Assembly: GCF_017948485.1 (NCBI RefSeq)
Contig: NZ_JAFFSX010000044.1
Location: 1 to 45,382 of the forward strand
Source of the DNA: Streptomyces sp. GESEQ-35
GTDB lineage: Bacteria > Actinomycetota > Actinomycetes > Streptomycetales > Streptomycetaceae
Direction: 5' to 3'
DNA: 45,382 nucleotides
The translations under genes and the position numbers were made by a program. The notes under the pieces were generated by a model that was not told where the DNA came from, made no database searches, and saw nothing but the letters and a program-made list of their open reading frames with translations. Positions 16,618-25,359 of the stretch are shown here, one piece after another; the first letter of the stretch is position 1, and each line of letters opens with the position of its first letter.

Positions 16618-17025
16618 ACCCCCTCCTCCAGGCACTCGACCTTCAGGAAGACGCCGCCCGGGCTTTGGCCGACGATCTCCGTACTCAGATCGGCGCCCTG
16701 CAGACCCAGCTCCGCGAGGCCCAACTACGTCTGGAACACTCGCCATCACCCGCACGACCATCACCGGCCTCGCCGACCGGATCCCGGTCCAGAGCGCCGC
16801 CCCATCAGGAAGTCCGGAACTGCCCGAGCGCCCGGACTACCCCCGCATCCTCGCTGCCTTCAACGCCACCGCGGGCCCGCTTCCCGCGACATCTGCCAGG
16901 CCCTCGACTTCGAGCTCCTGCCGAAACACGTCGAACGGACCCACGCCAAGATGTAACGCCTGGTCACACCAGGAATCCTCACCGAGGCCGCGCCCGGCAC
17001 CTTCAGCTTCAGCAAGAAGCAGTAA
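16608..17025 (+). pseudogene. IS passenger gene (small HTH-like protein), frameshifted
   Basis: Begins LNPLLQALDLQEDAARALADDL, then a coiled coil (TQLREAQLRLEH). It continues in other frames as ELPERPDYPRILAAFNAT, then CQALDFELLPKHVERTHAKM, a stop, and RLVTPGILTEAAPGTFSFSKKQ before the terminal stop. The C-terminal part looks like a winged-helix segment. The same protein type occurs as another fragment at 25.48-25.86 kb. Such proteins accompany some Streptomyces IS5-type transposases; their role is not known to me. Confidence 0.65.
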
Positions 17026-17048
17026 CTGAGTCCGGAACGGACATAAAA

Positions 17049-17067
17049 TCACGAACCGCCCACTGAG
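17049..17067 (-). repeat. Right terminal inverted repeat of the IS5-type element
   Basis: TCACGAACCGCCCACTGAG; perfect inverse of 15673-15691. Confidence 0.85.
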
Positions 17068-17157
17068 GTGTCCTCCGGTTCGGGTTGGCGGGCTCGATCC
17101 GTTTTCCGCTGCCGCAGAACCAGCAGTCCGGGGGCACGGCATTCGGACGGGCGCCTT

Positions 17158-18213
17158 CTACAGGTTCAGGGGAAGCGGAACATGCTGGGTGGCGCGGCCG
17201 TGACGGTCCAGGAGCCACCCCATGCGTTTGGGGGAGTGGAGCGCGACGGTGCGGTCCTTGACTTCGAGGTGAGGAAAGCGGTCGGTGAGGAGGCGCTCGA
17301 AGGGGCCGATGCCGTTGAGGTCGTGGAGCCAGGCCATGAAGAGCAGGTTGTGTGGTCCGCTGACGGAGACGGCGAGGCGGATCTGTTCCATCCGGGCCAT
17401 GGCGATGCCGGTCTGTTCGAGGTGGCTGTGAGGCACGCAGGCGCGGTAGATGACCATGGCCCGGTAGCCGGCCAGGGGGTGGGCGATGTCGCAGCGCAAG
17501 GTCAGGTCGCGGGCGCGGAGCATCTGCAGTAGGCGTCTGCGGGCGGTGTGCTCGCTCAGTCCGGCTGCTTCGCCGAGTGCTTTGTAGCTGAGTCGTCCGT
17601 CGATGCCCAGCGCGGTGCGCAGGGCGTGATCTTGCTGGGTGAGCCGTGTGCCCATGTGTGAGCTGTAGGTGTCACGGACGGTGTTGCGGGATTCCGGCAA
17701 CTGGGCGCGTGCCGCTGCGTCGATGGCTCGGGTACGCCAGTCGCTGCCTTCACCGAAGACGGTGATGCCAAGACGGCTCTTGGTGGAGTGGACGCCGGGC
17801 AGTGCGCCGATGGTGCCGTGCACAGCGGTTCCCAGGGTGTGGAGATCGGGGGCCGCGACGGAGAGGAAGAGGTCGAAGTCGCCCGCCGTCTCATCGACGC
17901 TGAAGATCCAGGGTATCCGGGCGAGTGCGTGGCTGACCTGGTCGAAGGTGCCTGGTCGGCAGCGCACTTCGACGTAGGCGACGGTGGCCGCGTGCGGTGC
18001 TTCGTAGGCGGTGATCCAGGCCAGACCGAGGGTCCGCAGGCGTTCCCAGCGGCGTGCGACCGTGGTCGCGTCGACCCCCAGGACCCGGGCCAGTTGGGCC
18101 CACGTCGCACGGGGTGAGGACTGCAGGGCATCGACGAGTTCCAGGTCGTTCTCCGAGAACGAGGCCGCTTCATAATCCGGCTCTGCAGGTGGCTTGCTGA
18201 AGCTTTCCTGCAT
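17158..18213 (-). CDS. Lrp/AsnC-family regulator with two tandem modules
   Basis: A 351-residue protein, about twice the usual ~150 residues. The first half has an AsnC-type HTH (ENDLELVDALQSSPRATWAQLARVLGVDATTVARRWERL) and a RAM-like ligand domain. The second half repeats this: an HTH (LRTALGIDGRLSYKALGEAAGLSEHTARRRLLQML) and a second sensor domain ending near HDLNGIGPFERLLTDRFPHLEV. Such duplicated Lrp proteins are common in actinobacteria and usually control a neighbouring amino-acid or amide catabolic gene. It is transcribed divergently from the broken MFS gene and the M20D amidohydrolase, its likely targets. I chose ATG 18213 (MQESFSKPP) because AGGAAG lies upstream; longer in-frame starts exist at 18246 and 18264. 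Confidence 0.88.
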   Translation of the reverse strand: MQESFSKPPAEPDYEAASFSENDLELVDALQSSPRATWAQLARVLGVDATTVARRWERLRTLGLAWITAYEAPHAATVAYVEVRCRPGTFDQVSHALARIPWIFSVDETAGDFDLFLSVAAPDLHTLGTAVHGTIGALPGVHSTKSRLGITVFGEGSDWRTRAIDAAARAQLPESRNTVRDTYSSHMGTRLTQQDHALRTALGIDGRLSYKALGEAAGLSEHTARRRLLQMLRARDLTLRCDIAHPLAGYRAMVIYRACVPHSHLEQTGIAMARMEQIRLAVSVSGPHNLLFMAWLHDLNGIGPFERLLTDRFPHLEVKDRTVALHSPKRMGWLLDRHGRATQHVPLPLNL

Positions 18214-18298
18214 ATTTTCTTCTGCTTCCTTCCGAAACCGGACCATGGAGGGAGTCCCCGTCACGGTCGATTATCTGCCGCTGCTGGAAGGAACGGCG

Positions 18299-18725
18299 AT
18301 GCCTGCTTCCCCGCCCTCGCGCCGGTTCGCGTCTTCGGTTGAGTGGCCCGGTGCGTCTCACCGTGGTCTTGCTGTTGGCGGCCTGGTTCATCGACCACGC
18401 CGACCGGCTGATCGTCAACGTGGTGCTGCCGTCGACCGGTGAGGAGTTCGATCTCGGCCGCAGCGAGCAGGGCGTGGTGATCTCGGTCTTCTTCCTCGCC
18501 CGTGTGCTGTGCCGGATCCCCGGCGGCCGGCTCGCCGGTGTGGTGGCGCCCACGGTGACGGATGTGCCGGCCGATGCTCTCTCCTTCCAGGCCGCCTTCG
18601 CTTTCCTCGTCCTGGGCGCGGTCATCGACTCTGTCGTGGCCTGCCTCACCCCCGGAGCACCCCGGCTCTGCCGGCCGGCGCTCCGGGGCACCTCCCCGCG
18701 GCGAGCCAAGAACCTTCTTCCCTGA
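18299..18725 (+). pseudogene. MFS transporter, frameshifted and internally deleted
   Basis: A gene start with good SD (GGAAGGAACGGCG before ATG 18299) encodes MPASPPSRRFASS. A frameshift near 18340 then leads to LTVVLLLAAWFIDHADRLIVNVVLP, a typical MFS first helix. The second helix and RIPGGRLA loop are present. The sequence then jumps to what looks like the last helix (ALSFQAAFAFLVLGAVIDSVVACLTPG). Nine or ten helices are missing: ~140 residues remain of ~430. It lies between the Lrp regulator and the amidohydrolase, so it was probably the permease for the same substrate. Confidence 0.75.
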
Positions 18726-18741
18726 TCGAAAAGGAACTCTC

Positions 18742-20022
18742 GTGAACCACGCTTCCCACCCTCTGGCAGCCGGGCTGCCCGCACTCCTGCCGGATCTGCG
18801 GGACGTGTACGAAGACCTGCACGCCCACCCCGAACTCTCTTTCCAGGAGAAGCGCACCGCCCAGATCGTCGCCGGCAAACTGCGCGACCAAGGCTGGGAC
18901 GTCACGGAGGGCGTCGGTGCGACGGGTGTGGTCGGCGTGCTGCGTTCTGGTGAGGGGCCCACGGTGCTGCTGCGCGCGGACATGGACGGGCTGCCGGTCA
19001 GGGAAGAGACCGGCCTGCCCTACGCCTCCACCGTCACCGCGCTCAATGACCAGGGCGAGACGGTGCCGGTCATGCACGCGTGCGGGCACGACGTCCATGT
19101 GACGTGCCTGCTGGGAGCCACCGCGCTGCTGGCCGCCGACAGGGAGTCCTGGCGCGGCACGGTCGTGGCGGTCTTCCAGCCCGCAGAGGAGGTCGGGGGC
19201 GCCCCCTCGATGATCGAGGACGGTTTCCTGGAGCGGTTCCCCCGGCCCGATGTCTGCCTCGGCCAGCATGTAGCGCCTATTCCCGTCGGTTTCGCCGGCA
19301 CCCGGCACGGCACGGTTATGTCGGCCTCCGACAACCTGCACGTGCGGCTGTTCGGCACCGGTGGTCACGGATCGTCGCCGGAGACCACCGTGGACCCGGT
19401 CGTCATGGCCGCGGCGATCGTCATGCGACTGCAGACCGTGGTCTCCCGCGAAGTCGGAGCCACCCAGATGGCGGTAGTCACCGTCGGCGCGCTGCGAGCG
19501 GGCACCAAGGAAAACATCATCCCCGACACCGCCGACTTGAAAATCAACATCCGCAGTGCCACGCCCGCCATGCGTGAGAAGGTCCTCACGGCCGTCAAGC
19601 GGATCATCCGCGCCGAGGCGGAAGCCTCCGCCGCGCCCCGGGAACCTGAGATCACCGAGCTGCCGGGCTTCCCCGTCACCGTCAACGACCCCGAGGCAAC
19701 CGACAAGGTGCTGGCCGCTATGGCCCAGGTGCTCGGTCCGGAGCGGGCCTTCACCCTGCCCCACGCCCTGCCCGGCAGCGAGGACTTCGGCACATTCGGA
19801 TCGGCCCTCGGCGTCCCCTCGGTGTTCTGGCACTTCGGAGGCCTGGACCCTGCGAGCTTCGAAGGCTTCCGCCTGGAAGACCTCATCGACCAGGGAGTGC
19901 CCGCTGACATCCCCGGCAACCACTCACCCCGCTTCGCCCCGCTGGCCGAACCCGCCCTCGACACCGGCGTGCGCCTGCTGCTCAACGCGGCCGCTGAGTG
20001 GCTCGGCCACCCCGGCACCTGA
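18742..20022 (+). CDS. M20D amidohydrolase (N-acyl/IAA-amino-acid hydrolase type)
   Basis: A 426-residue zinc/manganese amidohydrolase that cleaves N-acyl amino acids or related amides. Metal-binding motifs of the M20D group are present: ACGHDVH (C114, H116), PAEEVGG with the catalytic Glu pair, GQHVAP, and NHSPRFAP near the end. The dimerisation insert (about 185-300; NLHVRLFGTGGHGSSPE) has the expected GGHGS. Family members include hippurate hydrolases, HipO, amidohydrolase AbgB-like proteins and plant IAA-conjugate hydrolases. GTG 18742 follows AAGGAA; upstream frame extension would run into the broken transporter. It should be co-transcribed with that remnant and controlled by the divergent Lrp protein. 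Substrate cannot be told from sequence. Confidence 0.92.
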   Translation: MNHASHPLAAGLPALLPDLRDVYEDLHAHPELSFQEKRTAQIVAGKLRDQGWDVTEGVGATGVVGVLRSGEGPTVLLRADMDGLPVREETGLPYASTVTALNDQGETVPVMHACGHDVHVTCLLGATALLAADRESWRGTVVAVFQPAEEVGGAPSMIEDGFLERFPRPDVCLGQHVAPIPVGFAGTRHGTVMSASDNLHVRLFGTGGHGSSPETTVDPVVMAAAIVMRLQTVVSREVGATQMAVVTVGALRAGTKENIIPDTADLKINIRSATPAMREKVLTAVKRIIRAEAEASAAPREPEITELPGFPVTVNDPEATDKVLAAMAQVLGPERAFTLPHALPGSEDFGTFGSALGVPSVFWHFGGLDPASFEGFRLEDLIDQGVPADIPGNHSPRFAPLAEPALDTGVRLLLNAAAEWLGHPGT

Positions 20023-20039
20023 TGCGGACGGAGACAGCC

Positions 20040-20180
20040 ATGGCTCGGCCCGCGGACACCCTTTTCATCAACGCCGACTTCCTCACGATGGACCCGGCCC
20101 GCCCACAGGGGCAGGCTCTGCCCGTACGTCGCGGCCGCATCCAGGAGCTCGGCTCCCCACGTCGGCTGTCTGCGAGGTGA
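20040..20180 (+). pseudogene. Start of a YtcJ-type amidohydrolase, truncated
   Basis: MARPADTLFINADFLTMDPARPQGQALPVRRGRI is the usual opening of metal-dependent amidohydrolases (YtcJ/amidohydrolase 3), whose full length is over 500 residues. Similarity stops after ~36 residues near 20150 and a stop follows at 20180. It begins 17 bp after the M20D stop, so it was the next gene of that operon and has been cut by a deletion. Confidence 0.7.
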
Positions 20181-20480
20181 ACAGGTCGTCGGCCAGGACG
20201 TCGCCCCACCGGCGGACGTGGTCCATGAACAGGCTGATGGTGGCACCGAGATGAGTGGCGCGGCGGAACTGTGCCATGGACGGCATCGACGAGAGCGCTG
20301 TCGGAGCAGCTCTCGGCGTCGTACCGATGGCGTTCCAGGCGTGGTTCACTCCGTTCGAGAAGCCCCGCTCGAAAGCGAGATTGATCAGCGTGCACCCAGG
20401 GGAGCTGGTCCCTCGCCTGTCCACGCTGCTGACGGGCTCCCCGAGGTGAGCCGAGCGAGTATCTCGGCCGCAGCAAAATT
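20181..20480 (-). other. Degraded region, no intact gene
   Basis: On the minus strand short open stretches (for example around NHAWNAIGTTP and LFMDHVRRWGDVLADDLF) have plausible protein composition but change frame and carry no start with SD or known motif. They may be the decayed end of a gene cut by the same rearrangement as the amidohydrolase. I cannot name it. Confidence 0.3.
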
Positions 20481-20510
20481 GGCCTGGACCGTACCATCAA
20501 GATGCGAAAG

Positions 20511-20529
20511 ATTGTTGCACAATAGTTGG
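20511..20529 (+). promoter_or_regulatory. TTGT-N3-ACAA operator over the gntR promoter
   Basis: ATTGTTGCACAATAGTTGG contains TTGT-TGC-ACAA. It overlaps a -35-like TTGCAC (20515-20520), which is 17 bp from TATCCG (20538-20543). Binding here would block polymerase, giving autoregulation of the GntR gene that starts at 20581. Confidence 0.6.
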
Positions 20530-20543
20530 GAGTATCGTATCCG
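20515..20543 (+). promoter_or_regulatory. Candidate gntR promoter
   Basis: TTGCAC, 17-bp spacer, TATCCG; the start codon is 37 bp downstream. Confidence 0.45.
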
Positions 20544-20580
20544 GTCGTAGTGGGAACACGTATGTGGATCAAGGAGCGTC

Positions 20581-21276
20581 ATGGTCGTGTCAGCCGCCGA
20601 TCCAGCCGATGTGCGGACCGCGCCCGAGCGCGTGGCCGGGACGTTGCGTGATGAGTTGCTGGACGGGGCTCATCCGGTGGGCACTCGCTTCCGCGAGGAG
20701 GAGTTGGCGGAGCGTTTCGACGTGGGCCGGCATACGATCCGCTCGGGGCTGCGGCTGCTCGTCGAGCGTGGTCTGGTGGTGCACGAGCGGCACCGCGGCG
20801 CGATCGTGGCTCCCTTGAGCAAACAGCGCATCGACGAGATCTTCGATTACCGCAAAGTGCTCGAACTCGGCGCGTTGCGCATGGCCCTGGACGCGAAGGC
20901 GGACTTCGGCCCGGCGCTCGCCGAGGTCGAACGGCTTGAGGCGTTGGCCGAGCGGTCACCCGGCCCGCTCTGGCGAGAGGTGACGAAGGCTCACGGCGCC
21001 ATTCACCGGGCGATCGTCGAGGCGGCGGGAAACCAGCACCTGGTGGAGAGCTATCACCGTTGTGAGGACGAGATCCGGCTGCTGCTCACCTTCGTCCGCC
21101 CGGACTTCGACGCCGCCCGCCTGGCCACGGTCCACCGTGATCTCATCGCGAAGCTCCAGTCGGGCGGGAAGACCGCACTCGACGCGCTCACCGAAGACAT
21201 CGACGGCATGGGCCGAGCGGCGTTGCTGGCCGCGCTGCGGCGTGCCGAGGCGAGTGCACGCCTGCTCGGTCATTGA
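20581..21276 (+). CDS. GntR-family regulator, FCD (FadR) subfamily
   Basis: A 231-residue transcription factor. The N-terminal winged helix reads GTLRDELLDGAHPVGTRFREEELAERFDVGRHTIRSGLRLLVERGLV, typical of GntR. The C-terminal all-helical FCD domain has the metal/ligand motif pattern (DYRKVLELGALRMAL with Asp and Arg, then HGAIHRAIVEAAGNQHLVE with His, and HRDLIAKL with His). FCD regulators usually sense organic acids such as lactate, glycolate, gluconate or sugar acids, and release DNA on binding. It lies beside the LldD2-like dehydrogenase (convergent, 13 bp apart at the stops), as LldR beside lldD in other bacteria. Its own promoter and two others carry the same TTGT-N3-ACAA operator. Confidence 0.92.
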   Translation: MVVSAADPADVRTAPERVAGTLRDELLDGAHPVGTRFREEELAERFDVGRHTIRSGLRLLVERGLVVHERHRGAIVAPLSKQRIDEIFDYRKVLELGALRMALDAKADFGPALAEVERLEALAERSPGPLWREVTKAHGAIHRAIVEAAGNQHLVESYHRCEDEIRLLLTFVRPDFDAARLATVHRDLIAKLQSGGKTALDALTEDIDGMGRAALLAALRRAEASARLLGH

Positions 21277-21289
21277 TGCGGGGCAGGGT

Positions 21290-22522
21290 TCAGCGGGGGA
21301 GCAGGCGGGCGTGGCGGGAGTCGAGTTCGTCGATGTGCGCGACGCCGAGCAGCTGCAGCGTGCGGACGACCTCGCCGGCCAGGATGTCCAGGGCGCGAGT
21401 GACTCCGGCCTGGCCGCCGGCCATCAGTCCGTAGAGGTAGGCGCGTCCGACCAGCGTGGCGCGAGCGCCCAGGGCGCGGGCGGCCACCAGATCGGCGCCG
21501 CTGGTGACGCCCGAGTCGATGAACACCTCGGCACGCTCGCCCACGGCGGCCACCACGTCGGGCAGCAGGTCCAGCGGGGCGGGGGCGCGGTCGAGTTGGC
21601 GGCCGCCGTGGTGGGAGATGACGATGGCGTCGGCCCCGAGGTCGACCACGGTGCGGGCGTCGTCGACGTGCCCGATGCCCTTGACGACGAGACGGCCGGG
21701 CCACTGATCGCGAAGCCAGGTCAGATCGGCGGTGGTCGCGGTCGGGTCGAACATCTTGTTCACCAGTTCGGCCACGGTGCCGTTCCACGCGTTCAGCGAG
21801 GCGAAGCTCAGCGGCTCGGTGGTCAGCAGATTGCCCCACCACGCGGGATGACGTGCCATGCCGAGCAGGGTGCGGGCGGTCAGCGACGGCGGGATCATCA
21901 GTCCGTTGTGTGAGTCGCGAAGCCGCAGGCCCGCGACGGGGGTGTCGACGGTGAGCACGAGGGTGTCGTAGCCGGCCTTGCGGGCGCGCTCGACGAGATC
22001 GGTCGAGGCGTCACGGTCCTTCCACAGGTAGAGCTGGAACCAGTGCCGCCCGAGGGGCGCCGCCGCGGCGACGTCCTCGATCGAGGTGGTGCCCATCGTG
22101 GACAGCGCGTAGGGCACCGACGCGGCCGCGGCCGCACGGGCGACCGCGCGCTCGCCCTCGTGGTGCATCATCCGGGTGAATCCGGTCGGCGCGAGAACCA
22201 GTGGCAGCGACGCGGTGGCCCCGAGGATGGCGGTGGCCGTGTCCACCGACCCGACATCGCGCAGGACCCGCGGGCGAAACTCGACCCGTGCGTACGCCTC
22301 GCGGGCCCTGCGCAGGCTGATCTCCTGCTCGGCGGCCCCGTCGACGTAGTCGAACACCGCGCGTGGGCAGCGGCGGCGGGCGATCGCGCGCAGATCGGCG
22401 ATGGTGAACGCCGACTGAAGGCGCCGTCGCGTGGCGTTCAGTTGGGGCGGGCGCATCCGCAGCAAGGGCTTCAGTTCCGCATAGCGGGGGAGCCGGCGGC
22501 GCTCACGCGCGGATGCGGGCAT
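21290..22522 (-). CDS. lldD: FMN-dependent 2-hydroxyacid dehydrogenase, LldD2-like
   Basis: A 410-residue TIM-barrel flavoenzyme that oxidises an L-2-hydroxyacid (lactate in well-studied members) to the 2-oxoacid. The active-site motif SHHGGRQLD gives catalytic His305 and Arg308. Other family marks are FDYVDGAAEQE, LAPTGFTRMMHHEGE, FQLYLWKDRD, LTVDTPVAG, LVVKGI and the FMN-phosphate motif IDSGVTSGADLVAA-LGARATLVGRAYLYGL. The sequence is close to Mycobacterium LldD2. GGAAGGA lies 9 bases before ATG 22522. It is divergent from the M14-M20 pair, and the 200-bp gap holds two TTGT-N3-ACAA operators. With an intact active site, it is probably functional; the true substrate may be a larger hydroxyacid. 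Confidence 0.93.
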   Translation of the reverse strand: MPASARERRRLPRYAELKPLLRMRPPQLNATRRRLQSAFTIADLRAIARRRCPRAVFDYVDGAAEQEISLRRAREAYARVEFRPRVLRDVGSVDTATAILGATASLPLVLAPTGFTRMMHHEGERAVARAAAAASVPYALSTMGTTSIEDVAAAAPLGRHWFQLYLWKDRDASTDLVERARKAGYDTLVLTVDTPVAGLRLRDSHNGLMIPPSLTARTLLGMARHPAWWGNLLTTEPLSFASLNAWNGTVAELVNKMFDPTATTADLTWLRDQWPGRLVVKGIGHVDDARTVVDLGADAIVISHHGGRQLDRAPAPLDLLPDVVAAVGERAEVFIDSGVTSGADLVAARALGARATLVGRAYLYGLMAGGQAGVTRALDILAGEVVRTLQLLGVAHIDELDSRHARLLPR

Positions 22523-22615
22523 GGGGCGGTCCTTCCGTACGACGGTGTACGAGGGGGCGGCCGATCGCGGCGCATACCAGCCGGTTGAAACTCCGCGTCC
22601 GGTGACCATGGTGAG

Positions 22616-22655
22616 ATTGTGGCACAAAAATTTGAAGCTTGTGTCACAATAATTG
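22616..22655. promoter_or_regulatory. Paired TTGT-N3-ACAA operators, 22 bp apart
   Basis: TTGT-GGC-ACAA is at 22617-22627 and TTGT-GTC-ACAA at 22639-22649, with starts 22 bp apart (two helical turns). The second is followed by TAATTGGA, close to the TAGTTGG after the gntR site. The pair is in the divergent promoter region of the dehydrogenase (left) and the M14-M20 genes (right). Confidence 0.65.
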
Positions 22656-22723
22656 GAAGGCATGCACCACCATGGCCTTCGGGCATCACACCGAGAACTG
22701 TCGAGCGGTACGCAGGGGTGACG

Positions 22724-24061
22724 ATGGAACGCTGGGACGATCTGCTCAGGCCACGCTCGCGCACCGGGCTGCTCACGCTCGCGGAAGCGGAAACCCGGCT
22801 CGGGAGCGTCGCGTCGGAGTTGGGCGCGGAGCGGGTCAAGCTGGGGCAGTCGCGGGCGGGCAGGCCCGTGGAACTGGTGCGCATCGGGGCGGGGCCACGG
22901 CGTTCGTTCTGGTACGGCGGCCCGCACGCCAACGAGCCGCTGGGCATATCGACGATCGTGGAGCTGGCCGAGCGGCTCGCCGCGCGGCCCGGCCTGCTGG
23001 CCGGTGACATCGGGTTCGACCTGCTGCTGTGTATCGATCCGGACGCGTATGTACTCAACGAGCGCTGGTTCGCGCCCATCATCAACATGGCGGACTACTA
23101 CCGGGGCTTCTACCGGCAGGCGATGGACGAGTGTCCGGACTGGGACTTCCCCGTCGTGTACCGCTCTACCTCCGGAACGTTGCGGCGGGCGCCGAAGCTC
23201 CCCGAGACCCTGGCGCTGCTGTCCGGGCTCGAGTTGAGCCGGCCGTACGTACTCAACGCGCTGCACAATGCCGAACTCGGCGGTGTGCACTTCTGTGTCC
23301 TCGGCGCTAGTGACGGTCTGGCGCAACGGCTCTCGGCCCTGCCCGCACGATTCGGGATGCCGCGTGAAGAGGCGATGCTCGACGATCCGGGCGCCGAACC
23401 GCTCGCGCCGGGCGTGTTCGGCCTGCCGGACCTGACTCCCGCGTACGAGGCGGTCCTCCAGTCGGGGCACGAGGACCCGGCGAGCCTGCTCCCGCTCGGC
23501 GAGTCGGCGGCGGCGTGGTGCGCGCGGTTCGGCACGGTCACCGTCGTGGCCGAGATTCCCTACTGGTCGGCCTCCGGGCAGCGCTTCAATGCCGGGGAGA
23601 CCCTGGGAGATCTCGCCCGCGGCACGGCACGGACACTGAACGAATTCGCCGCCTGGCTCGACGATTTCACCGTGACGCACGTGGCTTACCTGCCGATGAG
23701 TGATCCGCATGCCCGATCGACGTTGAACGCGGTCGGGATGATGACGCGCATCGCCGCGGGACTGGGCGCGTGGGCGGACAGCGACGCGGCGAAAGGGCCC
23801 GCAACTTCTGACGCGGTCGCGCGGTACGAGCTGATGCTCGGCCTCTGCCTGCCGCAGCGCTACCGCAGCATGTTGTTCTCGGCTTTGACCACGGCGCAGG
23901 CGCCGCCCTCCGTCACCGCTGCGGCCGAGGCGGCATTCCAACACGGGCTGGATGCTCTGGCAACGATCCCGTGCACGGCGTACCCCGTCACAGAACTCAT
24001 CGACATCCAGCTCACGGCCGGTCTCATCGCCACTGACCACGTGACGAGCAGCGCGCGATGA
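22724..24061 (+). CDS. M14-family zinc carboxypeptidase-like protein
   Basis: A 445-residue protein with the metallocarboxypeptidase signature: zinc ligands H68 and E71 in GGPHANEPLG, third ligand H181 in LNALHNAELGG, and catalytic glutamate E277 in VVAEIPYW. Members cut a C-terminal residue from peptides or amides. No signal peptide, so it should act in the cytoplasm on imported substrate. The C-terminal ~130 residues are helical and not typical of digestive carboxypeptidases. ATG 22724 follows AGGGGTG; an in-frame GTG at 22619 would overlap the operators. The next gene overlaps by 4 bp (ATGA), so the two are translationally coupled and probably act on the same compound. Confidence 0.85.
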   Translation: MERWDDLLRPRSRTGLLTLAEAETRLGSVASELGAERVKLGQSRAGRPVELVRIGAGPRRSFWYGGPHANEPLGISTIVELAERLAARPGLLAGDIGFDLLLCIDPDAYVLNERWFAPIINMADYYRGFYRQAMDECPDWDFPVVYRSTSGTLRRAPKLPETLALLSGLELSRPYVLNALHNAELGGVHFCVLGASDGLAQRLSALPARFGMPREEAMLDDPGAEPLAPGVFGLPDLTPAYEAVLQSGHEDPASLLPLGESAAAWCARFGTVTVVAEIPYWSASGQRFNAGETLGDLARGTARTLNEFAAWLDDFTVTHVAYLPMSDPHARSTLNAVGMMTRIAAGLGAWADSDAAKGPATSDAVARYELMLGLCLPQRYRSMLFSALTTAQAPPSVTAAAEAAFQHGLDALATIPCTAYPVTELIDIQLTAGLIATDHVTSSAR

Positions 24062-25359
24062 TCGACGAGCGGCGGCTGCTGGACGACCTGGCACGCTTCG
24101 TGGCCATACCCTCGGTCAGCGCGGACCCTGCCATGGCAACAGACGTACATCGCTGTGCCGCGGTCGTGGCCGAGGCCTTCCGCGATGTCGGGATCGACGC
24201 CACCACGGTCACGGCAGCCTGCGGTTTGCCGGCCGTCGTCGGCCGCGCCGAGGGCCCACCCGGAGCACCGACCGTGCTGCTCTACGCGCACCACGACGTG
24301 CAGCCCGTCGGGGACCTGGCCGCGTGGCAATCGGATCCGTTCACGCTCACCTCGCGCGAGGGGCGCCTGTTCGGACGCGGTGCTGCGGACGACAAGGGTG
24401 GCATCGCCGTGCACCTTGAGACACTCCGCGCTTTGGGCCCCGATCTGCCCGTGTCGGTGGCGGTGCTGATCGAGGGTGAGGAAGAAATCGGCTCGCCGAC
24501 CCTCGCCGCGCTGCTCGCCGAGCACGCCGACCTGCTGCGCGCCGACCTCGTGCTCGCGCCGGACGCCGTCAACGCCGGACCGCTGGCCCCGACCCTGACC
24601 GTGTCGCTACGCGGACTGTTGAACGTGCTCGTCACGGTGCGCACCGCGGAGCGTCCGGTGCATTCCGGCATCTACGGGGGCGCGGTGCCGGATGCACTCA
24701 GCGCCCTGGTACGGCTGCTCGCGGCGCTGACCGATGAACACGGCGCCGTCGCCATCGAGGGCCTGCACCGCCGTACCGGCACTACGGGCGGCCCCGACGC
24801 GGGTGTCGTGCGCGCCGAGGCCGGAATGCTGCCCGGCGTTCATCTTGTCGGGCACGGATCCATGGCCGAACGGCTGTGGGACGGACCCGCGCTGACGATC
24901 ACGGGAATAGACGCCCCGAGCGCCATGGGGGCGGCGAACGTACTACCACCCATCGCCCGCGCCGCCATCAGCGTCCGCCTTGCACCCGAAGACGACCCCG
25001 GCGACGCCCTGAGCGCTCTGAAGATCCGGTTGGCCGCATACGCACCGTGGGGCGTGCATCTGGACGTCGAACCCGTGGCGATGGGCCGCGGCTGGCGTGC
25101 CAGATCGGCGTCACCGCACATGACACTCGCGCGCCAGGTGCTGCAAACAGCCTTCGGCACTCCAGCGACCACCGTCGGCGTCGGCGGCGCAATCCCCTTC
25201 GTCGCAACGGTCCTCGATGCGATGCCCGAAGCCGACATTCTCGTGACCGCCGTCCAGGACCCGCTGACACAGGCGCACGCACCCGACGAGTCGGTCGCGC
25301 AGGCGACGCTCGCCGCCGCGACACGCGCCGAGACCGAGATGCTTCGCAGGCTTCGCTGA
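24058..25359 (+). CDS. M20-family metallopeptidase (ArgE/DapE/carnosinase type)
   Basis: A 433-residue di-metal peptidase or deacylase. Motifs: LLYAHHDVQPVG (first metal ligand His78 or His79 region, catalytic Asp80), GRGAADDKGG (bridging Asp), LIEGEEEIGSP (catalytic Glu and ligand Glu), a dimerisation domain containing PVHSGIYGG, and the last ligand in AHAPDES. This is the layout of dipeptidases such as PepV-like and CNDP-like M20 enzymes. The start ATGA overlaps the stop of the M14 gene. Together they could cleave a peptide or amide in two steps inside the cell. The next 500 bp hold IS debris. Confidence 0.92.
   Translation: MIDERRLLDDLARFVAIPSVSADPAMATDVHRCAAVVAEAFRDVGIDATTVTAACGLPAVVGRAEGPPGAPTVLLYAHHDVQPVGDLAAWQSDPFTLTSREGRLFGRGAADDKGGIAVHLETLRALGPDLPVSVAVLIEGEEEIGSPTLAALLAEHADLLRADLVLAPDAVNAGPLAPTLTVSLRGLLNVLVTVRTAERPVHSGIYGGAVPDALSALVRLLAALTDEHGAVAIEGLHRRTGTTGGPDAGVVRAEAGMLPGVHLVGHGSMAERLWDGPALTITGIDAPSAMGAANVLPPIARAAISVRLAPEDDPGDALSALKIRLAAYAPWGVHLDVEPVAMGRGWRARSASPHMTLARQVLQTAFGTPATTVGVGGAIPFVATVLDAMPEADILVTAVQDPLTQAHAPDESVAQATLAAATRAETEMLRRLR

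Larger units (their letters stand above)
15673..17067 (+). mobile_element. IS5-type insertion sequence, decayed, with intact inverted repeats
   Basis: A 1395-bp element bounded by a perfect 19-bp inverted repeat: CTCAGTGGGCGGTTCGTGA at 15673-15691 and its reverse complement at 17049-17067. A further few bases inside the repeats are similar (GTCTATG versus TTTTATG on the outward-reading strand). It contains a transposase gene and a downstream passenger gene, both broken by frameshifts. No obvious target-site duplication flanks it. With both genes dead it cannot move alone, but its ends could still be recognised by a transposase supplied elsewhere. Confidence 0.85.
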
